A DNA stretch of 35,086 nucleotides from Lentzea albida (GTDB lineage Bacteria > Actinomycetota > Actinomycetes > Mycobacteriales > Pseudonocardiaceae), in NCBI RefSeq assembly GCF_900111005.1, contig NZ_FOFV01000028.1, positions 1-35,086 on the forward strand, in the 5' to 3' direction. Made by a program: the position numbers and the translations under genes. This document shows positions 14,228 to 22,959 of this stretch, piece by piece (within the stretch, counting starts at the first letter, position 1; every line of letters begins with the position of its first letter). The notes under the pieces were generated by a model that saw only the letters and a program-made list of their open reading frames with translations, was not told the origin of the DNA and ran no database searches.

Positions 14228-16987
14228 TCAACGATGTGGTTCGGCCCACGTTCCGAGAGCGTCGCGGAGTACGGCACGACCGGAGACACCGAGCTTGCGG
14301 TACACGCTTGTGAGGTGCTTCTCCACGGCGCGGGAACTGACGTCGAGCTGTTCCGCGATCGTCTGGTTCGTCAGGCCGGTAGCGGCCAGTGTCGCGACGC
14401 GCAGCTCCGCCGGTGTCAAGCCGTCCTGCGGACGCTCCAGAGGCACGGGTGCGTCCTGGAGACCCTGGAGCCGCACGCCGCACGTTTCGGCTGTCGCGCG
14501 CGCACGCGCCGCAAGCCGGGCGGACTCGCTGGGAGCGCAATCCCTGAGGAGGAAGGACAACTGGGCTTCGGTGCGCGCCAGCTCCCACCGGTTCTCGGAG
14601 CGGCTCAGCGTGTCCAGCGCCTCCCGCGTGGCGTGAACACCTGCCGCGCCCGGCTCTACCAGGCCGACCGAGCGCTGCGCTCGCCCGATCGCCTGACGTC
14701 CTCCCCACCGCACGGCCGCTGCCAGTTCGGTGTGGAGGAGCTCCAGCGCCGCGGTCTGGTCACCGAGCAGGTGCAGCAGTTCGGCGGCGTGGGACCGCCA
14801 CGGGAACACCGCGGGATTGGTCCACCCGACGCGGTCCAGACACCGTCCGCAGTCCAGGAGCCGCTGCACACGTGTCGCCAGGGAGTCGTCGCTCTCCCCC
14901 ACCGCTCGCAGCGCCTGGCGGAAGGCGGTCATCACGGGGTGCTCGGACCAGACCGGCCCGGGCAGCAGCCGCCGGGTTTGTTCGAGGTCCGGCAGTGTCA
15001 AGATCCCCGCCACCAGCAGGGGGCCGACGTCGACCGGCCCGCACGAGTGCTCCTCGGACAACAGCTCCAGGCTCGTGCCGACCAGTCCCTGGGCCAGCAG
15101 CATGAGCGCCGCCGCGCTTTCCAGCGTGGCGATCGCGCTGGGATCGGCACGACGATGGACCTCGTGTGCCGCCATGTCCAGGACGGAGTCCACAGCGTCG
15201 GGCCGGTCGGCAAGCACGAAGGTCTCGACCAGTGCCGCGACGGTGTCGGCGATGCCTGGATCTTCCGGCGACACCGCCTCCAGCAGATCGGAGGCCGCGG
15301 CGACAACGTCCGCACAGGACATGCCCGCGCTCAGTGCCGCCGCTCGGAGCAACACCGCCATCAGCTCGCGTCCGCCTGGTGTCGCGCGCAGCCTGGCGTG
15401 GTCCTCCTCGCCGAGTCGGCGCGCGGCGTCGACGACGGCGCGACGGTCCTCGGCGAGCAGCACGAGCCGTGCCTCCAGGCGCATGCGGTGCTCGACGTCG
15501 ACACCGCTCGTGTCGGTCAGGAGGGAGCGTGCGGCATCGGTGATCTCCTCGGGGGCGGCGCGCCAGCAGACGACCGGGACCTCGACGAGCGCCTCAGCCC
15601 GACCGGGCTCGTCGGGGAGCAGCGGGAGAGCCTGGAGCAGATGGCGGGACGCGACCTCGGGATCCGTGGCGGACACCACCACTGCGAGCTCCATGAGCAG
15701 GCCGCCACGCTGCTCGGCGTGCACGGGCGTGTCGAGCAGCGCCCGGCGCAGGTAGCGGGCGGCGTCAGCGGTGGCCCCGCGCCGGGTGGCCGCCCGTACG
15801 GCATCACGCAGGGCATCCATCGCCCAGGCGCCCTGCGGCGAGGGCACGGCGAGCAGGTGCGCTGCCACCTGCTCCGCGGGATGCCCCAGCCGGTGCAACG
15901 TCTGGGCCACCTCGATGTGCAACCGCTCGGCTTCGGCCACACCTACCGTCTCCCGCACCGCGTCGTGAAGCGCGGGATGGGTCAAGCGCGGTGTCGGCTC
16001 GGCGACGATCAGACCGAGGACCTGAAGGGTGCGGGTGACGAGAACGCACTCGACGTGGTCGAGTCCCGCGATCTCGCCGATGAGCGGCGCGTCAGCCGCG
16101 TCACCCAGGAACGACAATGCCGCGGTGTAGGCCAGAGCCCCGGAGGGCAGGGCCCGCAACAGCGAGGCGTACCAGCTGCGCAGCGCTCGCGGCCTGGCGC
16201 TCAGCAGGTGCTCCGCGGCGTCGTCATCGGGACGCAGACCGGACTGCGCCAGATCGGACAGGAGCATTCGCAGCACCAGCGGCGTCCTCCGCGACGCCGC
16301 GGCCCCGGCCACGGCGAACCGCTCGGTGCCGTCCTCGCCGAACACGACCCGGATCATCGCGCGCACGCCCCCGTCGGACAACGGGCCGGTGTGCAGAACC
16401 TCAGCCGCCCCGTCGACGACCGCCCTGACCAGGTCGGACGCCGACTCGGGCAGGCCGGGCCGCAGTGAGGCGACGATCACGACGCGCAGTCCCGCCAGGC
16501 GATGGGCGAGGTAGCCGAGGCACCGCAGCGACTCCACGTCGGCCCATTGGAGGTCGTCGACGAGGAGCACCACCGGCCGGTGACGTCCGACCACGGACAG
16601 AAGGTGGCGCGTGCCGTGCAGCACCGCGTGCGGAACCGGCGCGAGCGACTCCGCGTCGGCGTTGCAGCCGTCGGCGGCGAACACAGGCCGCACGAAGTCG
16701 GCGACGCCGGCCACGACGGCCGCCCGGTCGTCGTCGGCGAGCCCGGCGATGAGAGGTTCGTACAACTGGCGCAGCACGCCGAACGGGAAATCGCGCTCGG
16801 CGGTGGCGGCGACCGCGCCGAGCACAGCAGCGCCCTGAGAGGTCGCGAGATCACGAACTGCCTGGAGCAACGAGGTGGTGCCGCTCCCGCACGGACCGGT
16901 GAGCAGCAGCAGACTGCCCCGTTTCGCCGCCGCCTCCGCGATGGCGTGCATGACGCGCGTGGTCTGCGGATCCCTGTCTGCGAGCAC
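14228..16987 (-). CDS. LAL-type LuxR family regulator (third gene of operon)
   Basis: A 919-residue large ATP-binding LuxR regulator (MalT-like STAND architecture): N-terminal P-loop region, helical TPR-like middle and C-terminal LuxR HTH. The P-loop is GPCGSGTT (31-38), where the invariant Lys is replaced by Thr37. Walker B VVLLVDDLQWAD (140-151) is intact. The middle contains GWTNPAVFPWRSHAAELLHL, a motif shared with the second LAL. The HTH is LTPAELRVATLAATGLTNQT, IAEQLDVSSRAVEKHLTSVY, RKLGVSGR. The GTG start lies 3 nt after the TGA of the preceding gene, so translation is probably coupled. The leader before the P-loop is short but the protein is otherwise full length. Expected role: pathway-specific activator of the PKS cluster, perhaps with altered nucleotide control. 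Confidence 0.92.
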   Translation of the reverse strand: MLADRDPQTTRVMHAIAEAAAKRGSLLLLTGPCGSGTTSLLQAVRDLATSQGAAVLGAVAATAERDFPFGVLRQLYEPLIAGLADDDRAAVVAGVADFVRPVFAADGCNADAESLAPVPHAVLHGTRHLLSVVGRHRPVVLLVDDLQWADVESLRCLGYLAHRLAGLRVVIVASLRPGLPESASDLVRAVVDGAAEVLHTGPLSDGGVRAMIRVVFGEDGTERFAVAGAAASRRTPLVLRMLLSDLAQSGLRPDDDAAEHLLSARPRALRSWYASLLRALPSGALAYTAALSFLGDAADAPLIGEIAGLDHVECVLVTRTLQVLGLIVAEPTPRLTHPALHDAVRETVGVAEAERLHIEVAQTLHRLGHPAEQVAAHLLAVPSPQGAWAMDALRDAVRAATRRGATADAARYLRRALLDTPVHAEQRGGLLMELAVVVSATDPEVASRHLLQALPLLPDEPGRAEALVEVPVVCWRAAPEEITDAARSLLTDTSGVDVEHRMRLEARLVLLAEDRRAVVDAARRLGEEDHARLRATPGGRELMAVLLRAAALSAGMSCADVVAAASDLLEAVSPEDPGIADTVAALVETFVLADRPDAVDSVLDMAAHEVHRRADPSAIATLESAAALMLLAQGLVGTSLELLSEEHSCGPVDVGPLLVAGILTLPDLEQTRRLLPGPVWSEHPVMTAFRQALRAVGESDDSLATRVQRLLDCGRCLDRVGWTNPAVFPWRSHAAELLHLLGDQTAALELLHTELAAAVRWGGRQAIGRAQRSVGLVEPGAAGVHATREALDTLSRSENRWELARTEAQLSFLLRDCAPSESARLAARARATAETCGVRLQGLQDAPVPLERPQDGLTPAELRVATLAATGLTNQTIAEQLDVSSRAVEKHLTSVYRKLGVSGRAVLRDALGTWAEPHR

Positions 16988-16990
16988 AGG

Positions 16991-19645
16991 TCACCGACCA
17001 GTCAGCAGGTCGACGAGCTCACCACGCCCGGCTACCCCGAGCTTGCGGTAGGCGGCGGTCAGCTGCAGTTCGACCGCGCGACGGGTGATGCCCGACGCGG
17101 AGGCGATCTCGGCGTTGCTCAGGCCGAGCAGCACCGATCGCGCGGCCTTGGCCTGGGACTGGGACAACACCGACAAGACGGCATCACCCCGTCTCGTCCC
17201 GTCCGGCACGGCCTTCTCCTCAGCGGTGGTGCGCACGGCTTCAGCGCGCAGGGCAAGGGACTGCGCGGCATGGCCGCGTGCGGTGCGGACAGCCTGTTGC
17301 GCCAGCCATGCAGCCTCACCCGACTCCCCCAGCGGCAGCAGGGCGAAGGCGAGCTCGACCTGAGCCTCCACGTGCAGCAGGCGCGAACACGATCGGCGCA
17401 GCACGCGCTCCGCCTGGGCGAAAGTCCGCACCGGCGAGGTGACCCCGCCCCAGCGCCCTGCGGCCAGCCGGGCCGCCCCCACGCAGCTGGCCGTACCCCA
17501 CCGCGCCGCGGCGCGGCGCCCGTCGGCGAGCAGGACACGCGCTTCGGCCGTGCGTTCCAGCCGGCAGAGGGCTTCCGCGGCCGGCGACCGCCAGTCGAGC
17601 ACAGCCGGGTTGTGCCAGCCGCGACCGGTGAGGCGCCGACCGCAGGCCAGCAAGTCGCGGAGCGCTTCCTCCGGATCGCCCGATGCCAGGGCGACAGCGG
17701 CGCGAGCGTGCAGCAGGTTGCCCCAGCCGGGCTCGGCGGCCGGATCAGCGAGCGCCAGGACGTCACGCGCACCGTCGATGTTCCCGCGGTCCAGTTCCAG
17801 ACGCGCCCGTGCGGACACGGGTAGGACGTGGTTGCGCCTCGACCAGGCACCCAGCGGCAGCAGGTCCAGCGCCAGGTCGAGGTGGTGGCCGGCGTCGTCG
17901 AGACGTCCGGCCCGGTGGGCGGCGTCGGAGATCTGGAAAGCGGCAGCGGCGGCAGCGGCGCGCGCACCTCGCCGCAGCGCGGTCGTGAGCACGTCGTCCA
18001 ACGCGGCACGGGCCTCGTCGAGGTCGTCGGCCAGGACGAGCGCGGCGCACGCGACGAGTCGTGCCGAGACGTGGGGGTGGTCCGACGCGCCGATCGCCGC
18101 GAGCTCGCGGACCCTGGTCGCGTCGTCCCCCACCAGGGCCAGGCGCCACGCTTCCGTCCCCGCGAGAACCGGATTCCGCTCAGGACGGTCGTCCACGGGA
18201 TCGCCGGTGCCGCGGCCGAGGGCGAGCGCGGCGATGCGGCGAAGACCGTGCAGCTCCGGATCGTCGTGCCGGTTCGCGGCGACGGTCGAACGGCACACGG
18301 CGTCCATCTCACCGCGCAGGAGCAACAGGTCCACAGCTTCCGCGCGATGATGGCTGCCCATCGCCACGACGCTCAGCGCGCGGGTGCAGGCGACCGGGCG
18401 GTCGCGGGTGTGGGCGCGGGCGAGTTCGAGGGCGAGGCGCGAACGCTCCACCTCGTCCGCGCTCTCCCTCGCGGCGCGTGTCAGCCACGCTGCCGCCGTC
18501 CTGTCGTCGCCCTCGCGAAGCGCACGACCACCACATCGACGCGACACGTCCGCCGCCCAGGTCGTCCCCGTGGTGTCCGCTCCGAGCAGGAGTCGGGCCA
18601 CCGTCTCCTGCGGTGCGGCAGCGCCGTGGGCGACCGCGGCCGTGGCTGCGTGCAGTGCGTGTCGCGCTCGTGGGCTCATACCCGCGAGGACCTGCTCGGC
18701 GGCGATGTCCGTCAGGGTCGGCCGATCCGGGGCGCCATCGAGAAGCCCGTTGTCCCGCAGAAGCTGCAGGGTGCTGCCTGGTATGCCACGCGTCCCAGCG
18801 GCGACGCACAACTCAGTGAGGTGGAGGTCGCCTCGCGCCACGCAGATCAGCCGGGCGAGGTGCAGGGCCTCGGGTGGCAGGCAAGCCAGCACGCGGTCGG
18901 TCGCGGCACGCCGGTGCGCCTCGGCGGCGGCGATGGCGCGCAGTCGCCTGGGAGCACCTGCTGGGAGGGCTGCGTCGGCGAGGGCGGGAACAAGAATCCC
19001 GGGCATGCCCGCGGACAGAGATACTAGTGCCGCGACGACGGCATCGTCGTCGAAGTGCTGCCGGCACAGGACGTCCACACCGGCGGCGGTCAGCGGACGT
19101 GGCAGCAGGGTGTGGACCAGGTCGTCGCAGACCTGGTCGAACCGGTGCTCGCCGTTCGTGGCGAACACGATGCCCAGCGGTCCCTGCCGCAGCCGGCGCA
19201 GCAGCGCCGCGAGCAGATCGGCGGAACTCTGGTCGGACAGGTGCACGTCGTCGACCACCAGGAGCAGCGGTGCGCGGCGGGCCATGGCCACCACCGCCGA
19301 GCAAACGGACATCAGCACGCCGTCCTTTCGTGCCGGTCCGACGCGGTCCAGCGCGGGCCAGCCGATCCAGTCGGACCGCAGGCAGTCACGCCACTGGGCG
19401 GCCACACCCCACTCGACGTCCTTTTCGGACGGACGGGCACGTGCGATCGCGGTTCGCAGGCCGAGCCACGCTGCGTGGTGTACCGCGTGGGACAGCAACG
19501 CGGACCGCCCGGAACCGGGTGGTCCGACGACGGCCACCGCCGCCGACCGGCCGCTGGAGAGATCTGTGAGGAAGTCCTCCAGGGCAGAGATTTCGGCTTC
19601 TCTCTCGACCAAGACCGGCGAGGACTCGGCGTGCAGGGGGAACAC
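16991..19645 (-). CDS. LAL-type LuxR family regulator (second gene of operon)
   Basis: An 884-residue LAL protein. VEREAEISALEDFL precedes the P-loop GPPGSGRS (41-48), in which the invariant Lys is Arg47. Walker B LLLVVDDVHLSD (127-138) is present, though the usual QW after DD is HL. The helical repeat region includes GWHNPAVLDWRSPAAEALCR. The C-terminal HTH reads LLGLSNAEIASASGITRRAV, ELQLTAAYRKLGVAGRGELV; its N-terminal helix is less typical than in the other two LALs. The GTG start has GGGAGG upstream, 3 nt after the first gene's stop, and the stop is 3 nt from the next start. A regulator of secondary metabolism by family; loss of the P-loop Lys suggests it binds ATP weakly or works in a hetero-oligomer with its neighbours. 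Confidence 0.9.
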   Translation of the reverse strand: MFPLHAESSPVLVEREAEISALEDFLTDLSSGRSAAVAVVGPPGSGRSALLSHAVHHAAWLGLRTAIARARPSEKDVEWGVAAQWRDCLRSDWIGWPALDRVGPARKDGVLMSVCSAVVAMARRAPLLLVVDDVHLSDQSSADLLAALLRRLRQGPLGIVFATNGEHRFDQVCDDLVHTLLPRPLTAAGVDVLCRQHFDDDAVVAALVSLSAGMPGILVPALADAALPAGAPRRLRAIAAAEAHRRAATDRVLACLPPEALHLARLICVARGDLHLTELCVAAGTRGIPGSTLQLLRDNGLLDGAPDRPTLTDIAAEQVLAGMSPRARHALHAATAAVAHGAAAPQETVARLLLGADTTGTTWAADVSRRCGGRALREGDDRTAAAWLTRAARESADEVERSRLALELARAHTRDRPVACTRALSVVAMGSHHRAEAVDLLLLRGEMDAVCRSTVAANRHDDPELHGLRRIAALALGRGTGDPVDDRPERNPVLAGTEAWRLALVGDDATRVRELAAIGASDHPHVSARLVACAALVLADDLDEARAALDDVLTTALRRGARAAAAAAAFQISDAAHRAGRLDDAGHHLDLALDLLPLGAWSRRNHVLPVSARARLELDRGNIDGARDVLALADPAAEPGWGNLLHARAAVALASGDPEEALRDLLACGRRLTGRGWHNPAVLDWRSPAAEALCRLERTAEARVLLADGRRAAARWGTASCVGAARLAAGRWGGVTSPVRTFAQAERVLRRSCSRLLHVEAQVELAFALLPLGESGEAAWLAQQAVRTARGHAAQSLALRAEAVRTTAEEKAVPDGTRRGDAVLSVLSQSQAKAARSVLLGLSNAEIASASGITRRAVELQLTAAYRKLGVAGRGELVDLLTGR

Positions 19646-19648
19646 CGG

Positions 19649-22483
19649 TCACCCTCCCGGTTCCGTGAGCGCGAGCGTGAGTTCGGACCGGCCGGAGATG
19701 CCCAGCTTGCGGTAGGCCTTGGTCAGGTGGACCTCCACCGTGCGGGGTGTGACGAAGAGGGCTTCGGCTATCTCGCGGTTGGTGGCTCCAGCCGCGGCCA
19801 GCCCCGCCACGCGGCGCTCGCTGCCGGTCAGGACGTCGGCCCGCGTTAGCGCGGTGTGGCGCATGCGGCCACCGGCCCGCACCAGAAGTGCTCGCGATCG
19901 GGAAGCCGCGGTGGTCGCACCGCAGCGAGTGGCGAGGTCGACCGCCCGCCGCAGGTGCTCGCGGGCACCGCGCAGGTCGTCGAGTTCGATCAAGACGCGC
20001 CCGAGGCGGTGTTCCGCGCGGTGCAAGTCGTAGCGCGCACAGGGCACGTCCAGGACCTCGACCGACTCGAGCAGAAGCCCTGCGGCCGTCTCCGGACCGC
20101 AGACGGCCGCGCGGGTCAGCAGCACCAGCCCGCGCGCCTTCGGCACGTTCCACCGCTCCGTCAGCTCCTCGCCGTGGTCGACGAGCCGGGTCGCCTCGGC
20201 CACACGTCCGTGATCGGCGAGCAGCAGCGCGGCTTCAGACCACCAGGGCACGAACAGCGGGTTGGCCGCTCCCGCGTCCGCGAGGCTGCGCCCGCACCAC
20301 AGCAGGTCCTCCAAGGCCTTCTCGACGTCGTCGAGAGCGGCGTGCGCCGAAGCACGAGCCAGGCGGAAGTGGTGGTTCTCCACAAGGAAGTCGTCGAGGT
20401 CGGGCCGACTCACGGAAACGAGGAGGTCGAGGGCGCGGCGGGCCTCGCCCTGGTGCACGAGCGCTTGGGCGACACCGACCGCCGGTTGGACGGTCCGTCC
20501 GTGCCAGGACTCCTGCCGTGCCGACTCCAGGGCGAGTTGCGCGTCGACCGCGGCCTCGGCGAACTCGCCGGCGTTGCACAGCATCAGTGCGCGTGAACTC
20601 AGTCCGAGGCAGTGCGTCCACGCGGCTCCGTCCTCGCGGCTGCGGGCGATCACGCGGTCCATCGCGGCTACGGCGTCGTGCAGTTCTCCCACGAGGTCGA
20701 GCACCATCGCCGCCGCGAAGGCCGTCCAGCCGTCACCGTCGGCCTCGTCGAGCACCAGGGAACGTCTGGCCCTGTGTGCGGCCTGCTCCGCGGACCTGCC
20801 CGCCACGGCGTCGACAACGGCGAGCATCGCCAGCAACTGACGCTCAGCAGGCGTGTCACCACGAGGCTCTGCCATGGCACCGGCACGGTGCTGGATCTGG
20901 CGAACGGTGTCCTTCTTGTCCATGCCGCACAGCAGGAGCACGGCACGAACACGGTGCGCCAGCTCCGCGTCGCCCGGCTCCGGATCCGGACCGAGCTCGG
21001 CCTCGAGCGCTTCCAGCGCCGACTCGAGTACCTCGACGGCGGAAGGCGTCTGCTGCACGGCCAGAGCGACCGAGCCGAGCTGAACCGCGATGTGCGCGCG
21101 CAGGCGGGGATTCGTCGTCAGTCCGAGGGCCTTGCGCAGGTGGGTGAGCGCGATCAGCGGTTCACCGTGTGCCAGCAGGGCGGCCAGCCGCGCACGGAGG
21201 ACGGGATCACCGGGATCGACGTCGACCAGCCGGGCCAGACACCGGACCCCGGCGTCGGGGTCACCCCGCCGCGCGGCGTCGTCAGCGGCCGCGGAGAGCA
21301 CGTTCCGCATCCACGGCGCATCGATCCGGGGCAGCAGCAGCAGGTGCGCGGCGACGACCTCCGGTGCGCGGCCGGCGTCGTCGAGCAGTCGTGCCGCCAG
21401 AGCACGGGTGTGCACCACCTCGCTGTCCGGCATTGCTGCGAGCACGCCGTCCCGCACCAGTTCGTGCACGAACTGGTCGCCCTCGCGAGTCAGCAGCTCG
21501 TCGGCGCGCAGCAGGGTGACCGCGGAGTCGACGGCGGTGGTCGGCACTCCGGACAGGGCCGCGACGAGCTCCGTGTCGCCGGTCTCGAGCACCGCCACAG
21601 CCCTCGCCACCCTCGTGACGTGCTCGGGGTGGGCAGCGAGCCGTCCGGCGACAGAGGCGGCCACGACGTCGAGATCCGCGACGAGCCGGGAACGGTCCGA
21701 CGCCGGGAAGTCGGTGAGCTGGGCGAGGACCTGGCTGAGAACGAGGGGGTTTCCTCCGGACAGGCGTCGGCACTCGGCGAGGAACCCGGGATCGGGTTCC
21801 TCGCCGAGTGCGTCACCGACGAGCCGGTCGATCGCTTCGGCGGGCAACGGCCCGAGGTCCAGCACAGCGGCGTCGTCCTGCGCGGCTAGGCCCGCCACCG
21901 GATCGGGTGCGGGCGTGCGGGTGGTCAGGACGACGCAGAGCGGCATGTCCTGGGTGCGGCGCAGGAGATATCCGAGCCAGTGCAGGGAACGCAGGTCGGC
22001 CTGGTGGGCGTCGTCGATCGCCAGGACGAGCGGGCCGGAGGCCATGATGTTGACCGCGAGCCAGTAGAGGCCGTGCATCACGGCGTAAGTGGAGGACGAG
22101 CCTCGTTCCACACCTCCGTCCGAGGGCGGCGCCAGGGCCGGGACGGCCCAGCGAGCACCGGAGTGCAGGAGGGCCGGTCGCGTGGCGACCGGCTCCAACA
22201 GGTCCAACGGAGCCAGAAGTTCGCGAACGGCACCGTAGGGGGTGTCCCGCGTGCTGGGACGACAGTCGGCGCGCAGTACGGTCGCTCCCGGTCCCAGGTC
22301 CGCTCTGTCGAGCACGTCGCGCAAGAGCGCGCTCTTCCCGATACCCGCAGGTCCCTGCACGAGCAGGAGCCGGCCCGCTCCGCTCACCGCGGTCTCCACG
22401 CGGCGCAGGGCGGCTGCGCTCTCGCACTCGCGCCCCACCAACCCGCGCCGGATCGCCGACTTCTCACCCACTGCGCTCGACAC
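19649..22483 (-). CDS. LAL-type LuxR family regulator (first gene of operon)
   Basis: A 944-residue LAL protein and the only one of the three with a canonical P-loop, GPAGIGKS (44-51), followed by ALLRDVLD. Walker B LVLAIDDAHQAD lies at 152-163. The TPR-like region includes SLADAGAANPLFVPWWSEAA, aligned with the NPAV..WRS motif of its neighbours. The HTH near the end reads LTGSERRVAGLAAAGATNRE, IAEALFVTPRTVEVHLTKAY, RKLGISGRSEL. I chose the GTG at 22483 because GGAGG stands 5 nt upstream and family homology begins soon after; a longer in-frame reading to 22732 has no such support. As the promoter-proximal gene with intact ATPase motifs it is the likely active partner. It is divergent from the second PucR-type gene across 476 bp. 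Confidence 0.92.
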   Translation of the reverse strand: MSSAVGEKSAIRRGLVGRECESAAALRRVETAVSGAGRLLLVQGPAGIGKSALLRDVLDRADLGPGATVLRADCRPSTRDTPYGAVRELLAPLDLLEPVATRPALLHSGARWAVPALAPPSDGGVERGSSSTYAVMHGLYWLAVNIMASGPLVLAIDDAHQADLRSLHWLGYLLRRTQDMPLCVVLTTRTPAPDPVAGLAAQDDAAVLDLGPLPAEAIDRLVGDALGEEPDPGFLAECRRLSGGNPLVLSQVLAQLTDFPASDRSRLVADLDVVAASVAGRLAAHPEHVTRVARAVAVLETGDTELVAALSGVPTTAVDSAVTLLRADELLTREGDQFVHELVRDGVLAAMPDSEVVHTRALAARLLDDAGRAPEVVAAHLLLLPRIDAPWMRNVLSAAADDAARRGDPDAGVRCLARLVDVDPGDPVLRARLAALLAHGEPLIALTHLRKALGLTTNPRLRAHIAVQLGSVALAVQQTPSAVEVLESALEALEAELGPDPEPGDAELAHRVRAVLLLCGMDKKDTVRQIQHRAGAMAEPRGDTPAERQLLAMLAVVDAVAGRSAEQAAHRARRSLVLDEADGDGWTAFAAAMVLDLVGELHDAVAAMDRVIARSREDGAAWTHCLGLSSRALMLCNAGEFAEAAVDAQLALESARQESWHGRTVQPAVGVAQALVHQGEARRALDLLVSVSRPDLDDFLVENHHFRLARASAHAALDDVEKALEDLLWCGRSLADAGAANPLFVPWWSEAALLLADHGRVAEATRLVDHGEELTERWNVPKARGLVLLTRAAVCGPETAAGLLLESVEVLDVPCARYDLHRAEHRLGRVLIELDDLRGAREHLRRAVDLATRCGATTAASRSRALLVRAGGRMRHTALTRADVLTGSERRVAGLAAAGATNREIAEALFVTPRTVEVHLTKAYRKLGISGRSELTLALTEPGG

Positions 22484-22959
22484 ACGCGCCTCCGGAAAGT
22501 GAACCAGGTTCTCAGTTTCGCCGCGCGGAACGATGATTGAAATCACGACGATTTCGAGAGGCCATGCCCGCGAATACTTCCTGACGCGTGCAGCATAGGA
22601 CATCCGACGACCCGGAAGACAAATGGCACGACCAATCGCAATGCCACCCCCGACGACAGTCGCGGAGCGGCGCACAGCACCGGCGACAGGGCCGTCGTGC
22701 GCCCCACACCACCTCAAACGATCGCCCCTCAACTGCTGTTATGCCGGAAGAACGCGGATCATCCGCAGATCGCGGACGCTTCACGGCCAACCCACCGCCA
22801 TTCGCGGATGGACACAAGACGGGAATGATGACGATAATGGTCAGCGCCACACATCTGAATGTTCACGACACGGCCCAAGACATACCGGTCACCTGCGGAA
22901 GAAGGCGGACCGGAGCCACATCGGCAATAGTCGGACGGCCAGCAGCCCGGAGGGGTCTC
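22484..22959. promoter_or_regulatory. Divergent regulatory region, LAL operon / PucR-2
   Basis: 476 bp between the divergent start codons of the LAL operon and the second PucR-type gene, less GC-rich than the flanking genes. It contains the ribosome binding sites of both genes, an exact palindrome (22754-22766) and a further half-site, and is the most likely place for mutual control of the two transcripts. A plus-strand frame remains open through most of it, but has no start with a ribosome binding site and looks non-coding. Confidence 0.6.
22754..22766. promoter_or_regulatory. Perfect palindrome GCGGATCATCCGC, possible operator
   Basis: Two 6-bp arms GCGGAT/ATCCGC are separated by one base. 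A separate GCGGAT half-site recurs at 22804-22809, and a related GCGGAC lies between the two. Placed between divergent regulator genes, it would suit a dimeric HTH protein. That it is an operator is inference. Confidence 0.4.

Noticed and set aside
14234..16468. Plus-strand open frame of 744 codons antisense to the third LAL gene
   Set aside because: Long antisense frames are normal in DNA of this GC content. The translation is Gln/Arg/Gly-rich, without domains, while the minus strand gives a clean LAL protein.
17828..19849. Several plus-strand frames of 200-440 codons across the second LAL gene
   Set aside because: All are shadows of the minus-strand LAL reading, with low-complexity Arg/Gly/Ala composition.
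22588..22959. N-terminal extension of the second PucR protein (124 extra residues)
   Set aside because: The extension is unlike the paralogue, rich in Arg/Pro/His, and has no ribosome binding site, whereas the ATG at 22960 has GGAGG at proper spacing.
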